From the NCBI GenBank assembly GCA_910576325.1, contig CAJTIM010000019.1, positions 29,058-93,057 on the forward strand: a stretch of 64,000 bases of DNA. The letters are read 5' to 3'. Positions within the stretch are counted from its first letter, which is position 1; each line of letters begins with the position of its first letter. The stretch comes from Clostridia bacterium (lineage in GTDB: Bacteria; Bacillota; Clostridia; Lachnospirales; Lachnospiraceae). A model generated the notes under the pieces. It was not told the origin of the DNA, ran no database searches, and saw only the letters and a program-made list of their open reading frames with translations. A program made the translations under genes and the position numbers. Positions 8,750 through 17,175 of this stretch are shown here, piece after piece.

Positions 8750-8916
8750 TTACGGGGGTCTGGAATATCCTAAAGCGTGACATTTATCCCTCTGTTTCCG
8801 CTTGCGCTGTGCGGCTCTGATTCTTTTCATGCGTCCGGCGCACTCCGGGCAGTATTTCCCCCGGTTGGACTTGGGGAGAAAATACCCGCCGCACTCGGTA
8901 CAGCGTTTCCTGTCTG
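8750..8916 (-). pseudogene. 3' remnant of a cysteine-rich VLP-type zinc-ribbon protein
   Basis: In the frame ending at TAA 8750-8752 the minus strand reads DRKRCTECGGYF, KSNRGKYCPECAGR and a basic Arg/Lys-rich tail. The two CxxC pairs and the SNRGKYCPxC spacing match the C-terminus of cysteine-rich VLP-domain proteins encoded next to relaxases in Tn1549-like elements. Only about 55 residues remain; the upstream part is replaced by relaxase sequence in another frame, so a deletion joined the two genes near 8917-8925. The stop codon lies inside the element's end repeat. Confidence 0.6.
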
Positions 8917-10033
8917 CCCGGTCACTTCATGCAGCCCGGCACTGGCAGCGGCAAGGGCGGCTTCCAGTTCCTCCGGGGAAGAAAAGCCGGATTCCTCATA
9001 AATGCTCATGGTCGCCGCCATTTGCTTTAGGTTGTGAACAGCCGCCCAGCGGTCATATCCGATACCCTTGCCCTCGGCTCGTTTCGCTTCCCGGTCTACC
9101 ATGCGCTGTACGCTGTCCTGTTTCGGGGCGTTTATAGCGGCTTTATTCCGCTGTAAACGGTCTTTTATGCTGCGGGGGTATTCTTGTTTGGGTGTGAGTG
9201 TTTCGACGGCTCTGGCGGCGTTCCGTGCGTTTATGGTGAGTGCTTCCAGTATGGCGGCACGGTCAAAATCATCACCTAATTTCCGGGCGGTGATGGGTTT
9301 CGTCCTGTCCGGGGTGAGATAGCTCAATCTTCCCCGGTTCTCCTGTGGCGGCATGGGAAGCGTTCTCTTTATCCAGTGCGGCTTGTCCTTTCCGCTTCGC
9401 CCAATACTCACGCTCGGTAACTCTGTTTTTGCTGCCATTGAGTAAATCAATCTGATAGAGGTTTTCCCGGTGGCACATCTCCATGACTTCCGCTTTGAAA
9501 TACTCCATAGCTGCGTCCGTACAGCGGTGCTTGCAGCCCTCCCTTGTGTCGGCTGGTCTTTCCATGTAGGGAAGCAGCGGCACTTCCGCAATCCGTAGGG
9601 AATTGATTACGATATGCACATGAATGTTGCCGCTGTGGTTATGCCCGTCCGGGTGGGTGCATACAAGGGCTTGGTGTCCGGGGAAATGCTCTTTACTGAA
9701 CTGCTCGCCTAACTCCTGCGCCCGGTCTACGGTCAAGCCGTTGTCCTGTGCGTCACGGGGGTCAAAACTGATAATGTAATGGTGGCTCTTTACGTCCTCC
9801 CGCTTTTGGTTCTTGCCGTATTTCAGATTGGAGCGCATACACGCTATGGCGAAATCTTCCCCGCCGCAATTCAGAGAGGAAATGCGGTAATCATCACGGA
9901 GAACAAGCCGCCCGTTCCCGTCCAGTGTGGGCTTCATGGTAAACTCGTCATGCTCAAAGGTTAGGTACTGTTCAGCCGCCCCATAGTTGGCATTTTTAGA
10001 GCTGATATGTTTGAACGTTGCCAACGGCTTCAC
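8917..10033 (-). pseudogene. MobP/MobA-type relaxase, broken by two deletions
   Basis: N-terminal relaxase domain is clear: KHISSKNANYGAAEQYLTF near the start, YIISFDPRD, and the metal-binding HPDGHNHSGNIHVHIVINS with its histidine triad (about residues 125-143). The frame starting at 10033 ends after about 253 residues (stop at 9272), while homologous sequence resumes in a different frame near 9335 (RGRLSYLTPDRTKP, then VQRMVDREAKRAEGKG, RWAAVHNLKQMAAT). The missing 40-50 residues at the junction imply an internal deletion with frameshift, and the C-terminal third is gone, fused to the zinc-ribbon remnant near 8917. The nicking protein is therefore unlikely to work as in an active element. 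Its start overlaps mobC by 38 bases. Confidence 0.82.
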
Positions 10034-10391
10034 CTACTTTCTGCAAGACTTCAAACTTCAAGGCGGCAAGTTCCGCTGTGGCGGCTCGTACCTCTTGGGA
10101 GAGGGCGTTATAGGGTGCGCCGTATTCGTTCAGACAGCGGGCAATCTGATTCAAGTTGCCGCCGATTTTCCCATACTCGGCGGTTAGCTTCCCAACGGCA
10201 GACAGCAATTCATCATTGACCGGGGAAACGGTAATGACCGGGCGTATGCTTGACTTGGTAAGGGCTTGCCGGATAAACTCGGCTTGGCTCATTTTGCAGA
10301 GGGTGACACGCTCGGAAAACTCGGTATATTCTTCCTCGGTCAAGCGTGTCTTGATTACCCGGTGGCGGTGGGGCGTGTTGTATTTTCTCAT
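9996..10391 (-). CDS. mobC: Plasmid mobilization relaxosome protein MobC
   Basis: DNA-binding accessory of the relaxase, 131 residues. N-terminal ribbon-helix-helix (VIKTRLTEEEYTEFSERV, about 13-30) followed by the MobC signature KIGGNLNQIARCLNEYG (about 85-101). Start at 10391 chosen for GGAG nine bases upstream; the longer reading to 10568 runs through the oriT-like region. Intact although its relaxase partner is broken. Confidence 0.88.
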   Translation of the reverse strand: MRKYNTPHRHRVIKTRLTEEEYTEFSERVTLCKMSQAEFIRQALTKSSIRPVITVSPVNDELLSAVGKLTAEYGKIGGNLNQIARCLNEYGAPYNALSQEVRAATAELAALKFEVLQKVGEAVGNVQTYQL

Positions 10392-10469
10392 GGGCTTCAA
10401 CTCCTTTCTTTTTATGCTTTGCCCTCTCACCAATAGGAGAAAAACAGGGGGTAAAGCGAAAGTGTTTTT

Positions 10470-10625
10470 TGAAAACTCCGAAAAAATTTTTGAGGGATTT
10501 TTCAAGCGGCGCAAGCCGCAAAAAGGCGGGCTTGGGGTGGCAACCCCAACAAGATTCCCATAGGACAAAATGAGCCGATAGGCGAAATTTGGTACTGTGG
10601 TAGAATCTTGCTCTTAAAAAGTGGC
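10470..10625. other. oriT-like region
   Basis: Directly upstream of mobC the minus strand carries GGGGTTGCCACCCC (about 10532-10545), a tight inverted repeat next to TTGCGGC/GCCGC arms, in the place where oriT lies in elements with this MobC-relaxase pair. The exact nick site cannot be read without comparison to a mapped oriT. Confidence 0.45.
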
Positions 10626-10938
10626 GGCTTCCCCTGTGTGGGCTTCCGTCAATACCTTTAGTGCCGCAAGCGGGGATTTTACCAAAGCTGCGGCGATATT
10701 TCTCCCCTTACTACCTACAACACCACGCAAAGCAAAAATGACGGTGATTTGCGGAAATTTCCCTCTATTCCTTACAAAACCGCACAAGCCGGAATAGGCG
10801 GGAATTTTGAGAAATTTCTTTTTATCCCCCTTTGCACGGCATAATACTGGCGATTTCTGAAAATGCCAAAAAAAGGCGCAAAAAACAGGAAACCTTTTTT
10901 GATTTCCTGTCTTGGTGTGCCGTTTTATGTAGCGATAA
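10626..10938. other. Intergenic stretch of the element, no gene seen
   Basis: An open frame on the minus strand (10614-10997) covers this stretch but has no Shine-Dalgarno and no recognisable features, and overlaps the HTH gene. I treat it as non-coding leader between the HTH protein and mobC. Confidence 0.35.
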
Positions 10939-11163
10939 TTATTCAGTTTTTCGGTATGGCTGTTCATCAAAACGGAACTTGAATAGGGCGGCAACAAGCC
11001 GAGATTTTATGCTGTCCTCGGTATCCCTATCAATATGCCCGTTTTCAATGGCGGCGATTCGGATACACTTGCTGTAATGTCGTAAAACCTCGTCCACGGC
11101 TTCCGGCTCGCCACTGGTCGCCCGGACAATCGTTTCATAGGACAAAAGGTTCGGATTCCCCAT
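10939..11163 (-). CDS. Small helix-turn-helix protein of conjugative elements (HTH_16 type)
   Basis: 74 residues with the recognisable layout of the small Tn1549/Tn916-family regulator: SYETIVRATSGEPEAVDEVL, RHYSKCIRIAAI, then an Arg-rich C-terminal RLVAALFKFRFDE. These proteins contain a helix-turn-helix and lie next to a sigma-70-like gene in the element. ATG at 11163 is preceded by GGAGGTG at seven bases and overlaps the end of the sigma-like gene by 29 bases, implying translational coupling. Role in element regulation is inferred from context. Confidence 0.8.
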   Translation of the reverse strand: MGNPNLLSYETIVRATSGEPEAVDEVLRHYSKCIRIAAIENGHIDRDTEDSIKSRLVAALFKFRFDEQPYRKTE

Positions 11164-11593
11164 GTGAAAACACCTCCATTTTCCTTTGCAGGAGTTTTAA
11201 CGTCCTGCGGATTAGATACCCGGTCGTACTCCGGCAGCGTCCGTACATTTTCCTGATTTCCTGTTGTGTATAATTCCCGAAAAAGTAAAGGAAAATGATT
11301 TCCCGGTTTCTTTCCGGCAGGGATAACAGGGCGGCGGCAAGTTCCCCATTGGTAAGGATAACTGTCTGACCGCATATCGTAATGGGGTATTCTTCATAAG
11401 GTGCTTCAAAATATTCGTCTGTTGTGCCTAAAGGGTAAAACTTTTCTTCTGTGAGGTATTCAAGGGATATTTCTTTTTGCCGCCGTCTGCTTCTGTCACG
11501 CCATGCGTTGATAGCCGCAAAGCGTATGACGGTCTTGCAATAGCCATTGAAAGTATACATGATGTGTTCTCTGTATGCTTCTGCATAAGGCAT
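11135..11593 (-). CDS. Sigma-70-like regulator of conjugative element
   Basis: 152 residues; region 4-like C-terminus ALLSLPERNREIIFLYFFGNYTQQEI (in two parts, about 90-115) followed by RRTLKLLQRKMEV gives the sigma-4 helix-turn-helix. The N-terminal half (YCKTVIRFAAINAWRDRSRR) matches the small sigma-like proteins found in Tn1549-type elements, which lack region 2. Start ATG 11593 with GGGGG seven bases upstream. Coupled to the downstream HTH gene. Confidence 0.85.
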   Translation of the reverse strand: MPYAEAYREHIMYTFNGYCKTVIRFAAINAWRDRSRRRQKEISLEYLTEEKFYPLGTTDEYFEAPYEEYPITICGQTVILTNGELAAALLSLPERNREIIFLYFFGNYTQQEIRKMYGRCRSTTGYLIRRTLKLLQRKMEVFSHGESEPFVL

Positions 11594-11783
11594 ATACGAT
11601 TCCCCCTTTCTCCCACATAGGGCGGTGCATGGTTTATGGATACATTTTTATAATTTAGAGGGGCGGCAACACTTTTTGTTATCGTCCCTCTAAATAGCGA
11701 TAATAATACTTGATGCTGTTATCAATAGCAGAATAAAACAATATTCATATTTCTGTTGACTTTCCCCTATTAGAATTTTGTTT

Positions 11784-12458
11784 TTAGCATTCTTTGATAT
11801 ATAAAACATCTGATAATCTGCTGGTATACTTACATTTATTCAAATCACAAGCAATCACTTCATCATTGGAAATGTTTTCAATAGTTACTGAATAAAATCC
11901 TCCGGGTTTATTAAATCCTAATCCCAAAAGCAAATTATTTTGTTTCAATCTCACATCACATCTTTTCCCTACAAGGTAATTGCCAATATCCTTAATGGAT
12001 TCTTTGCTTGGAATAGGTGGTAGCTTCATTTGCTTTTTCTTATCAACAAAATCAGAAATGGTGCTAACAGAATATCCGTCTATAAATCCCAGCTTACCCT
12101 TGTCATTCATAATAATTAAATATGACTTCTGAATTGATACAAGAGCAACGCAGTGCAAACCGTTAAACTCTCGGTCTTTCAAAAAAATCCGCACCCATTT
12201 TCCAACATAAGATTCATAAGACGATATTTCCCTTTGTACGCTACAATCTTCTGCTGTTGCAGTTTTATCTCGCATAAGATAGTCTAAATCAACATCTAAT
12301 ATTTCGCAAAGTATCAATAACTTTTCCGTTTCGGGGTATCCTAAACCTGTTTCCCATTTTGAAACGGACTGTCTTGTTACATTGCACTTTTCAGCCAACT
12401 CTTCCTGCGACAATCCCTTTGATTTTCGCAAACTCTGTAATTTATCAGCAAACACCAT
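11784..12458 (-). CDS. XRE-family transcriptional regulator with unknown C-terminal domain
   Basis: 224 residues. The first 65 residues are a Cro/CI-type helix-turn-helix (LRKSKGLSQEELAEKCNVTR, then SVSKWETGLGYP) and the rest is a beta-rich domain that I do not recognise. AAGGAGG lies eight bases before the ATG. Base composition is AT-rich compared with the host genes. Being inside the element, it may be an element or cargo regulator; it is separated from its neighbours by 190 and 660 bases. Confidence 0.85.
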   Translation of the reverse strand: MVFADKLQSLRKSKGLSQEELAEKCNVTRQSVSKWETGLGYPETEKLLILCEILDVDLDYLMRDKTATAEDCSVQREISSYESYVGKWVRIFLKDREFNGLHCVALVSIQKSYLIIMNDKGKLGFIDGYSVSTISDFVDKKKQMKLPPIPSKESIKDIGNYLVGKRCDVRLKQNNLLLGLGFNKPGGFYSVTIENISNDEVIACDLNKCKYTSRLSDVLYIKEC

Positions 12459-12732
12459 TTGTATGCCCTCCTTATTTTTGATGGCTTTATTTTAACCTAT
12501 ACTCTTTATTATACCACCAATTTTGTCGTGCTTTTTCGCAACTTGAAGTTGCGATACCACTTTTACTCTATGTAATGCTTTTCTATACAGAAAATATTTA
12601 ATCTCTTACGGGGTTAATTCTTCGTATCTTACTATGGAGAGGTCTATTTATGTACGTCAATTCAATCTTTCAAAAAAGAAATGCCATATATTTTGAGTGA
12701 ATGAAAGAATGAGAGGGATTCCGTAGCAGTCG
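12459..12732. other. Non-coding stretch upstream of the XRE gene
   Basis: Probably contains the XRE gene promoter; no gene is seen. Followed directly by a long palindrome. Confidence 0.35.
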
Positions 12733-12884
12733 GCATTCGTGGGAATGTGTATAACTGGCTGTCTTATGGAATTGTGGGTAACTCTGTTTGCAGGATGTGG
12801 GAAAGCTGCACTCTAGCTTTTCCATATGCTGTGAACAGAGTTATCCATGATTCCATAGCCTGTTATGCACATTTCCACAATGCT
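12733..12884. repeat. 152-bp imperfect palindrome
   Basis: Left arm GCATTCGTGGGAATGTGTAT at about 12733 pairs with the right arm ending at 12884 (GTTATGCACATTTCCACAAT); pairing continues inward through TGGAATTGTGGGTAACTCTG / CAGAGTTATCCATGATTCCA to GGGAAAGCT / AGCTTTTCC around a short loop at about 12809. Its small loop and length suggest an extended RNA or DNA hairpin. No start codon or protein signal is associated. Confidence 0.8.
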
Positions 12885-13070
12885 TGTCTTTTGGTCTTTT
12901 GTTTCTTTTGTTCGGAATAGTGTGGTGCTGGCGGTCTATCTCTTGTTTTCGGTTACTTGCTTCTTTACCGTATATGAGCATTTAGGCAAAGATTCTCGCT
13001 TCTTTAATGAAAGAAACGGCGGCTTTGATCTCTCAAAAGCTGCCGTGTATGAATAGGCGTGTGAAAATAC

Positions 13071-13116
13071 CTCTGCTGTACGACGGCTTTTTTTCTTTTG
13101 CCGTCGTGCGGCAGAG
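13071..13116. terminator. Hairpin directly after the lipoprotein gene
   Basis: CTCTGCTGTACGACGGC and GCCGTCGTGCGGCAGAG pair over 17 bases (two G-T/mismatch positions) around a 12-base T-rich loop. It begins two bases after the lipoprotein stop codon, as expected for a transcript end on the minus strand, but lacks a T tail on that strand. Confidence 0.5.
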
Positions 13117-13118
13117 CA

Positions 13119-13658
13119 TTATTTAATATTCAATTCCATACTTCCTGTAAAATCTTCACATTCAATACCAATATAGTTGCTGCCACTTGACAATGTAATT
13201 GTTTCCTTATAAGTTCCGTCCGTTTCAATCAAGCTAACTGGTTTCTCGCTTCCCGAAATCCAAAATACTTTAGCAGTACCACTGTCAACTTTTAGGACGC
13301 ACTCTACAGTTAATTCATTTCCCTGCTCTCTTTCAACATCAACACCGCCAAACAGATATTCCGTTTTTGAAAAGTCCTTATATTCGGCTGAATAAGTTCC
13401 GACGTAATTATCAATCCCTGTAGTACGTTCTCCCTGCAAAGAGGATTCAGAAGTTAAAACAGTGTTTCCGCCAATTTCATTTAGCGCATCCATGATGTCT
13501 AAAGCGGTATTTTTTGGAGTGTCGCCTACAGTGTCAGAAGCCATATCAAGTATCTTTTCCGTCCCGTCGGATAATGCTTGATAAATGCTGTTACAGCCGG
13601 AAAGCGATAAAGTACCCATACATATTAGAATGATGCAAAGTATTCTTTTTCCTGTCAT
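13119..13658 (-). CDS. Lipoprotein at the end of the immunity-type ABC operon
   Basis: 179 residues from ATG 13658; its start overlaps the stop of the upstream permease (ATGA), so the two are coupled. Signal peptide with lipobox LSGC at about 17-20 (MTGKRILCIILICMGTLSLS precedes the Cys). The mature part is beta-strand rich and resembles no enzyme that I recognise. Position after lanFEG-type genes suggests an extracytoplasmic immunity or accessory lipoprotein, an inference from operon context. Confidence 0.82.
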   Translation of the reverse strand: MTGKRILCIILICMGTLSLSGCNSIYQALSDGTEKILDMASDTVGDTPKNTALDIMDALNEIGGNTVLTSESSLQGERTTGIDNYVGTYSAEYKDFSKTEYLFGGVDVEREQGNELTVECVLKVDSGTAKVFWISGSEKPVSLIETDGTYKETITLSSGSNYIGIECEDFTGSMELNIK

Positions 13659-14413
13659 TGAATATCCCCTTTGCCTTTTATTTTTTGTGTTTTGCTCCTG
13701 TCCTGTACCAGAAGCAGCATAACTGCCGTTATAACAAGCATAATCAGAAGTACAACAACGCATCGGAAAATATTATATGTGCCGGCTTCCATGCCATTTT
13801 GATAATTGATGAAACCAAGTCCTATCGTAACCGGGTAAAGACAGGACAGACCATGACCGGAAGCAAAAGTCCCTATAAAACCATAAAAAAATGCAAAAGC
13901 TACTCCCGTCATAAATGCTCCTGCCCTTTGTCCTGTAAATACAATAACAGGCAGCACCGATATAAATACAAAACAATTCATTCCAACCATTTGGGCAAGC
14001 GATCTCATTACGCTGTCAAGAGCAATTCCCTCATATCTGCTAAAAAGCGAAATGAGAGCAGTAAATAAAAGTTCCACTACCGCCAGAAAGACAGAAATCA
14101 TTCCGCAGACAAACACTTTACCCAAAAGCAGGCTTCGGAAAGATACCGGGATTGCCATTATATTTTTAAGCGTGTCGTCTGTTCTTTCACGTTCAATCAT
14201 ATAACCTGCAATCAGTACGATTGTCGCCGGAAAGATAAGCGAAAAGCTGTTCCATATTACATTATCTGAAAAACTGGAAAATGTCGGCGTTCCCGGCGTA
14301 CCCATCTCCATAAAACAGGTTAGTAAAACAACAGACAGCATAGTTGCAATTCCAATCCAGATAACAGAGTATCGTTTTAATTTCCAGAGTTCTGTTTTTA
14401 TGAGCCTTGCCAT
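13655..14413 (-). CDS. ABC-2 type permease, lantibiotic-immunity type (LanG-like)
   Basis: 252 residues with six hydrophobic segments and an N-terminal ELWKLKRYSVIWIGI pattern shared with MutG/SpaG/NisG-type permeases, which form a transporter with a LanE partner and LanF ATPase to expel or shield against bacteriocins at the membrane. Conserved GYMIERERTDDTLKNIMAIP sits after the second helix. Three bases separate it from the preceding permease stop. Substrate unknown. Confidence 0.88.
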   Translation of the reverse strand: MARLIKTELWKLKRYSVIWIGIATMLSVVLLTCFMEMGTPGTPTFSSFSDNVIWNSFSLIFPATIVLIAGYMIERERTDDTLKNIMAIPVSFRSLLLGKVFVCGMISVFLAVVELLFTALISLFSRYEGIALDSVMRSLAQMVGMNCFVFISVLPVIVFTGQRAGAFMTGVAFAFFYGFIGTFASGHGLSCLYPVTIGLGFINYQNGMEAGTYNIFRCVVVLLIMLVITAVMLLLVQDRSKTQKIKGKGDIQ

Positions 14414-14416
14414 TTC

Positions 14417-15217
14417 CTACACCTGCCCTTCCTGCTTTTTGTAGATTTTGATAATCGCAAAATAAGAGATACCTCCAAGAATAAAAACGGTAAATACTAC
14501 AATTCCTAATTTCAGAAAGTAGGGCTGCCAGTTTTCAAAAGCAGTTGTTCCCTGCTCAATCATTCTTGAAGCCTGCCAACGATAAATAACAGGCGTTGGT
14601 AAAATACTGGTAAGCACTTTCATCACTTGATTATCTGATGTGAACTGCCCTGTAAAAGCAAGGGAAAATCCAAACATTGTATAGAAGAATGTCAAAATAA
14701 CTGCAAATATATAAGAGCGGTTAAATTTTACAATCGCAATTATAATCGGAAGTGTACCCGTGGCATATAGAATAGCCGTAATAATGGCGGTTATAAGTTT
14801 GTTCCAAATATTGCCCAAATCAGATCCGGCTATTATCCCCCCGATAATTGCAGAGAACAATGTTACACAGGTGAATAAAAGGCTGATAAAGTATAATACT
14901 ATGATTTTTGCAGTCGCAATTTCCCATGCCGAAACAGGAATAGCTATCAAATTTTTCAGAGTTGCATTATCTCTTTCCATGTAAAAGAGCATAGCCCCTA
15001 TAATGCCAAGTATGCAGGGAAGCATGACAGGAACAGCCATGCAAATGAGCAAATCATATAAGCCGTCAAAAGCGTTCAGATCGCCCACATTCCCTTTTAG
15101 TACAAGTGCAGTAAACGGGATAGGAAAAAGCAACGCAGAAAATATTACGAAAAGGACAAACTTTTTCCGTTTCAATTTCCAAAACTCACACTTTACAAGA
15201 TCAAGCAATCCCTTCAC
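14417..15217 (-). CDS. ABC-2 type permease, lantibiotic-immunity type (LanE-like)
   Basis: 266 residues, six hydrophobic segments, N-terminal VKCEFWKLKRKKFVLF motif and the same ERDNATLKNLIAIP signature as its partner, so the two permeases are paralogous. The start is GTG at 15217, preceded by CAGGGG, and overlaps the ATPase gene by 17 bases. Expected to pair with the following permease and the upstream ATPase. Confidence 0.88.
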   Translation of the reverse strand: MKGLLDLVKCEFWKLKRKKFVLFVIFSALLFPIPFTALVLKGNVGDLNAFDGLYDLLICMAVPVMLPCILGIIGAMLFYMERDNATLKNLIAIPVSAWEIATAKIIVLYFISLLFTCVTLFSAIIGGIIAGSDLGNIWNKLITAIITAILYATGTLPIIIAIVKFNRSYIFAVILTFFYTMFGFSLAFTGQFTSDNQVMKVLTSILPTPVIYRWQASRMIEQGTTAFENWQPYFLKLGIVVFTVFILGGISYFAIIKIYKKQEGQV

Positions 15218-16124
15218 CCCCTGTTACACGCTTGAAATAATCTTCAAGGCTTTCTTCGCAGACATAGGCTTCTGACACGGTAAGCCCGTTTTCGACAAAG
15301 GCTGTTACAATTTCACCGACAGGAATGCCTAAATTATGCAGACGCATCTTATAATCGTCCTGTATGGTAAACTGTGTTTCATGGAAACCCTGTTCTAAAA
15401 TCCTTGCCGCCTGTGTTGTGCTGGAAACAGTAAAACGGATATGTCTGCTGCTTTTTGCTTCCAATTCTGCAAGGCTTTCTTCCTCCAGTAATGCGCCGTG
15501 GTCGATAATTCCAATATCATCAGCCAGCAATGCAATCTCGGAAAGAATATGGCTGGAAATCAATATTGTTTTCCCTCTTTCCGTACAGAGGTCACGGATA
15601 AAAGAGCGCACTTCCGCAATTCCAATCGGATCAAGACCGTTAATCGGTTCGTCCAAAATCAAAAGCTCCGGGTCGTGCATAATGGCAAGGGCAATCGCCA
15701 GTCGCTGCTTCATGCCAAGGGAGTATTGGGAAAACAGCTTTTTGTCTTTATAGGGAAGCCCCACTAAATCAAGCGCATTTTTAATTGCATTACGGCTCGG
15801 CACTCCCCGCAGGGTTGCAAAAATGCGCAGGTTTTCTGTGGCGGTCAGATTCGGGTAAAATCCGGGGGATTCAATCAGATAGCCAATCCGGGGCAGGAGC
15901 TTTTTCTCATTTGTCCGTAAAGGCTGTCCCCAGATTGTAACTTCCCCGGAAGTGGGCTGTGTCAGCCCAAGCAGCATTTTCATGGTCGTTGTCTTTCCGG
16001 CTCCGTTTCTGCCAAGCAGACCGTATATGCGTCCCTGCTTTACATGGATATTCAAATCCGCAACGCTTTTCTGTGTTCCGTATTGTTTGGTAAGATTTTT
16101 TGTTTCAATTACATATTTGCTCAT
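15201..16124 (-). CDS. ABC transporter ATP-binding protein, BcrA/LanF type
   Basis: 307 residues. Walker A GRNGAGKTTTMKMLLG (about 38-53), Q-loop region YLIESPGFYPNLTATENL, signature SLGMKQRLAIALA (about 134-146), Walker B LLILDEPINGLDP (about 154-166) and H-loop ILISSHILSE. The ~90-residue C-terminal extension is the type seen in bacitracin/lantibiotic self-protection ATPases. Heads the ATPase-permease-permease-lipoprotein operon and is preceded by three phased direct repeats at 16164-16193. Confidence 0.93.
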   Translation of the reverse strand: MSKYVIETKNLTKQYGTQKSVADLNIHVKQGRIYGLLGRNGAGKTTTMKMLLGLTQPTSGEVTIWGQPLRTNEKKLLPRIGYLIESPGFYPNLTATENLRIFATLRGVPSRNAIKNALDLVGLPYKDKKLFSQYSLGMKQRLAIALAIMHDPELLILDEPINGLDPIGIAEVRSFIRDLCTERGKTILISSHILSEIALLADDIGIIDHGALLEEESLAELEAKSSRHIRFTVSSTTQAARILEQGFHETQFTIQDDYKMRLHNLGIPVGEIVTAFVENGLTVSEAYVCEESLEDYFKRVTGGEGIA

Positions 16125-16163
16125 TGCAAAACCTCCTTTTCATATTTGCTATTCTATCACGCT

Positions 16164-16193
16164 AACCTTGCCAAAACCTTGCCGAAACCTTGC
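16164..16193 (-). promoter_or_regulatory. Three 11-bp-phased direct repeats, likely response-regulator site
   Basis: On the minus strand GCAAGGTT occurs three times, at 16186-16193, 16175-16182 and 16164-16171, exactly 11 bases apart, followed by a TAGAAT -10-like box about 12 bases later and no good -35. This is the arrangement expected for an OmpR/PhoB-type activator binding in place of the -35 element, and the cognate two-component genes are adjacent. Confidence 0.65.
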
Positions 16194-16250
16194 TTTTTTC
16201 ATGTTTTTACAGTTAAGCGAAATTTGACAAACTGAAAAATCCCCGTATTA

Positions 16251-17174
16251 TTACAGGGATTTCGGAAGTAATAAGGTAAATGTAGTCCCCCTATCGGGAG
16301 TGCTGTCAACGGTGATTGTTCCTTTGTGAGCAGCTACAAGTTCTTTTACGATTGATAAGCCTAATCCATTTCCACCAGCAGACCGTGACTGATCGCATTG
16401 GTACATTCTTTCAAAAATATGCGGAAGATGATCGGGAGATATTCCTTTTCCATTATCTGTCATAGTGATTTTGGCTTGCAGATCATTTTCAAAAATATGG
16501 AAAGATATTTTGCTTCCTTTACTATGGATAAGGGCATTCTGCAACAGATTATTGAGGATGCGGCTATAAGCGTTTGCATCTATACGCATAAGATACTCTG
16601 TTTCTGGTATATCAAACACATAGTCAAAATTGCTGTTTTCTAAAACAGAAATCCAGTCAACGATAATATTCCGTGATAACTCGTTTAGGTCTAAAACTTC
16701 AAAATGAAAAATCTGTTCCCCGGAGTCCAGTTTTACCCATTCAAAAAGATTTTCCACAAAATGCTTTAGATAATCCGCTTTTTCAAATGCGACATGAACA
16801 TATTCGTCTTTTTCTTCTCCTGCAACGATCTTACATTCTATTGCTTCCAAATAACCAACCAAAGAAGCAAGGGGAGTTTTTACATCATGGGAAATACTTG
16901 TCATTAACCGTTTATATGCCTGTTCAGATTGTTTTTGCTTGATAAGCTGCGTTTGGCTGTTCATTGCAATATCGTTTATACCATAGCAGATTTTTCTTGT
17001 CATATCGTTCTTTTTAGTCAGCATACGGCGGTTTAAGTTCCCAGATTTTATATCTTCAAGGGCTTCTTCGATAATAGATAGTTGTCCCCGTACACGCCTA
17101 AGTTTTGTGACAAGAAACAAGATAAATAAAAGTGCGATACAAAACGCAATCAATAAAAACAGATTAACATTCAT
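16251..17174 (-). CDS. Membrane sensor histidine kinase of the immunity-type module
   Basis: 307 residues from ATG 17174 (GGGAGG six bases upstream). One or two N-terminal hydrophobic segments with almost no extracytoplasmic loop, HisKA with SISHDVKTPLASLVGYLEAI (phospho-His about residue 104), and HATPase_c with N-box NNLLQNALIHS, G1 MTDNGKGIS and G2 GGNGLGLSIVKEL. The short sensor part suggests sensing within the membrane or through the transporter, as in intramembrane-sensing kinases. It starts one base after the response regulator stop. Confidence 0.9.
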   Translation of the reverse strand: MNVNLFLLIAFCIALLFILFLVTKLRRVRGQLSIIEEALEDIKSGNLNRRMLTKKNDMTRKICYGINDIAMNSQTQLIKQKQSEQAYKRLMTSISHDVKTPLASLVGYLEAIECKIVAGEEKDEYVHVAFEKADYLKHFVENLFEWVKLDSGEQIFHFEVLDLNELSRNIIVDWISVLENSNFDYVFDIPETEYLMRIDANAYSRILNNLLQNALIHSKGSKISFHIFENDLQAKITMTDNGKGISPDHLPHIFERMYQCDQSRSAGGNGLGLSIVKELVAAHKGTITVDSTPDRGTTFTLLLPKSL

Positions 17175-17175
17175 T

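Noticed and set aside
10614..10997. 127-residue ORF in the element
   Set aside because: No ribosome site, overlaps the HTH gene and the oriT-like leader.
12865..13056. 63-residue plus-strand ORF
   Set aside because: Begins in the right arm of the palindrome, without a ribosome site.
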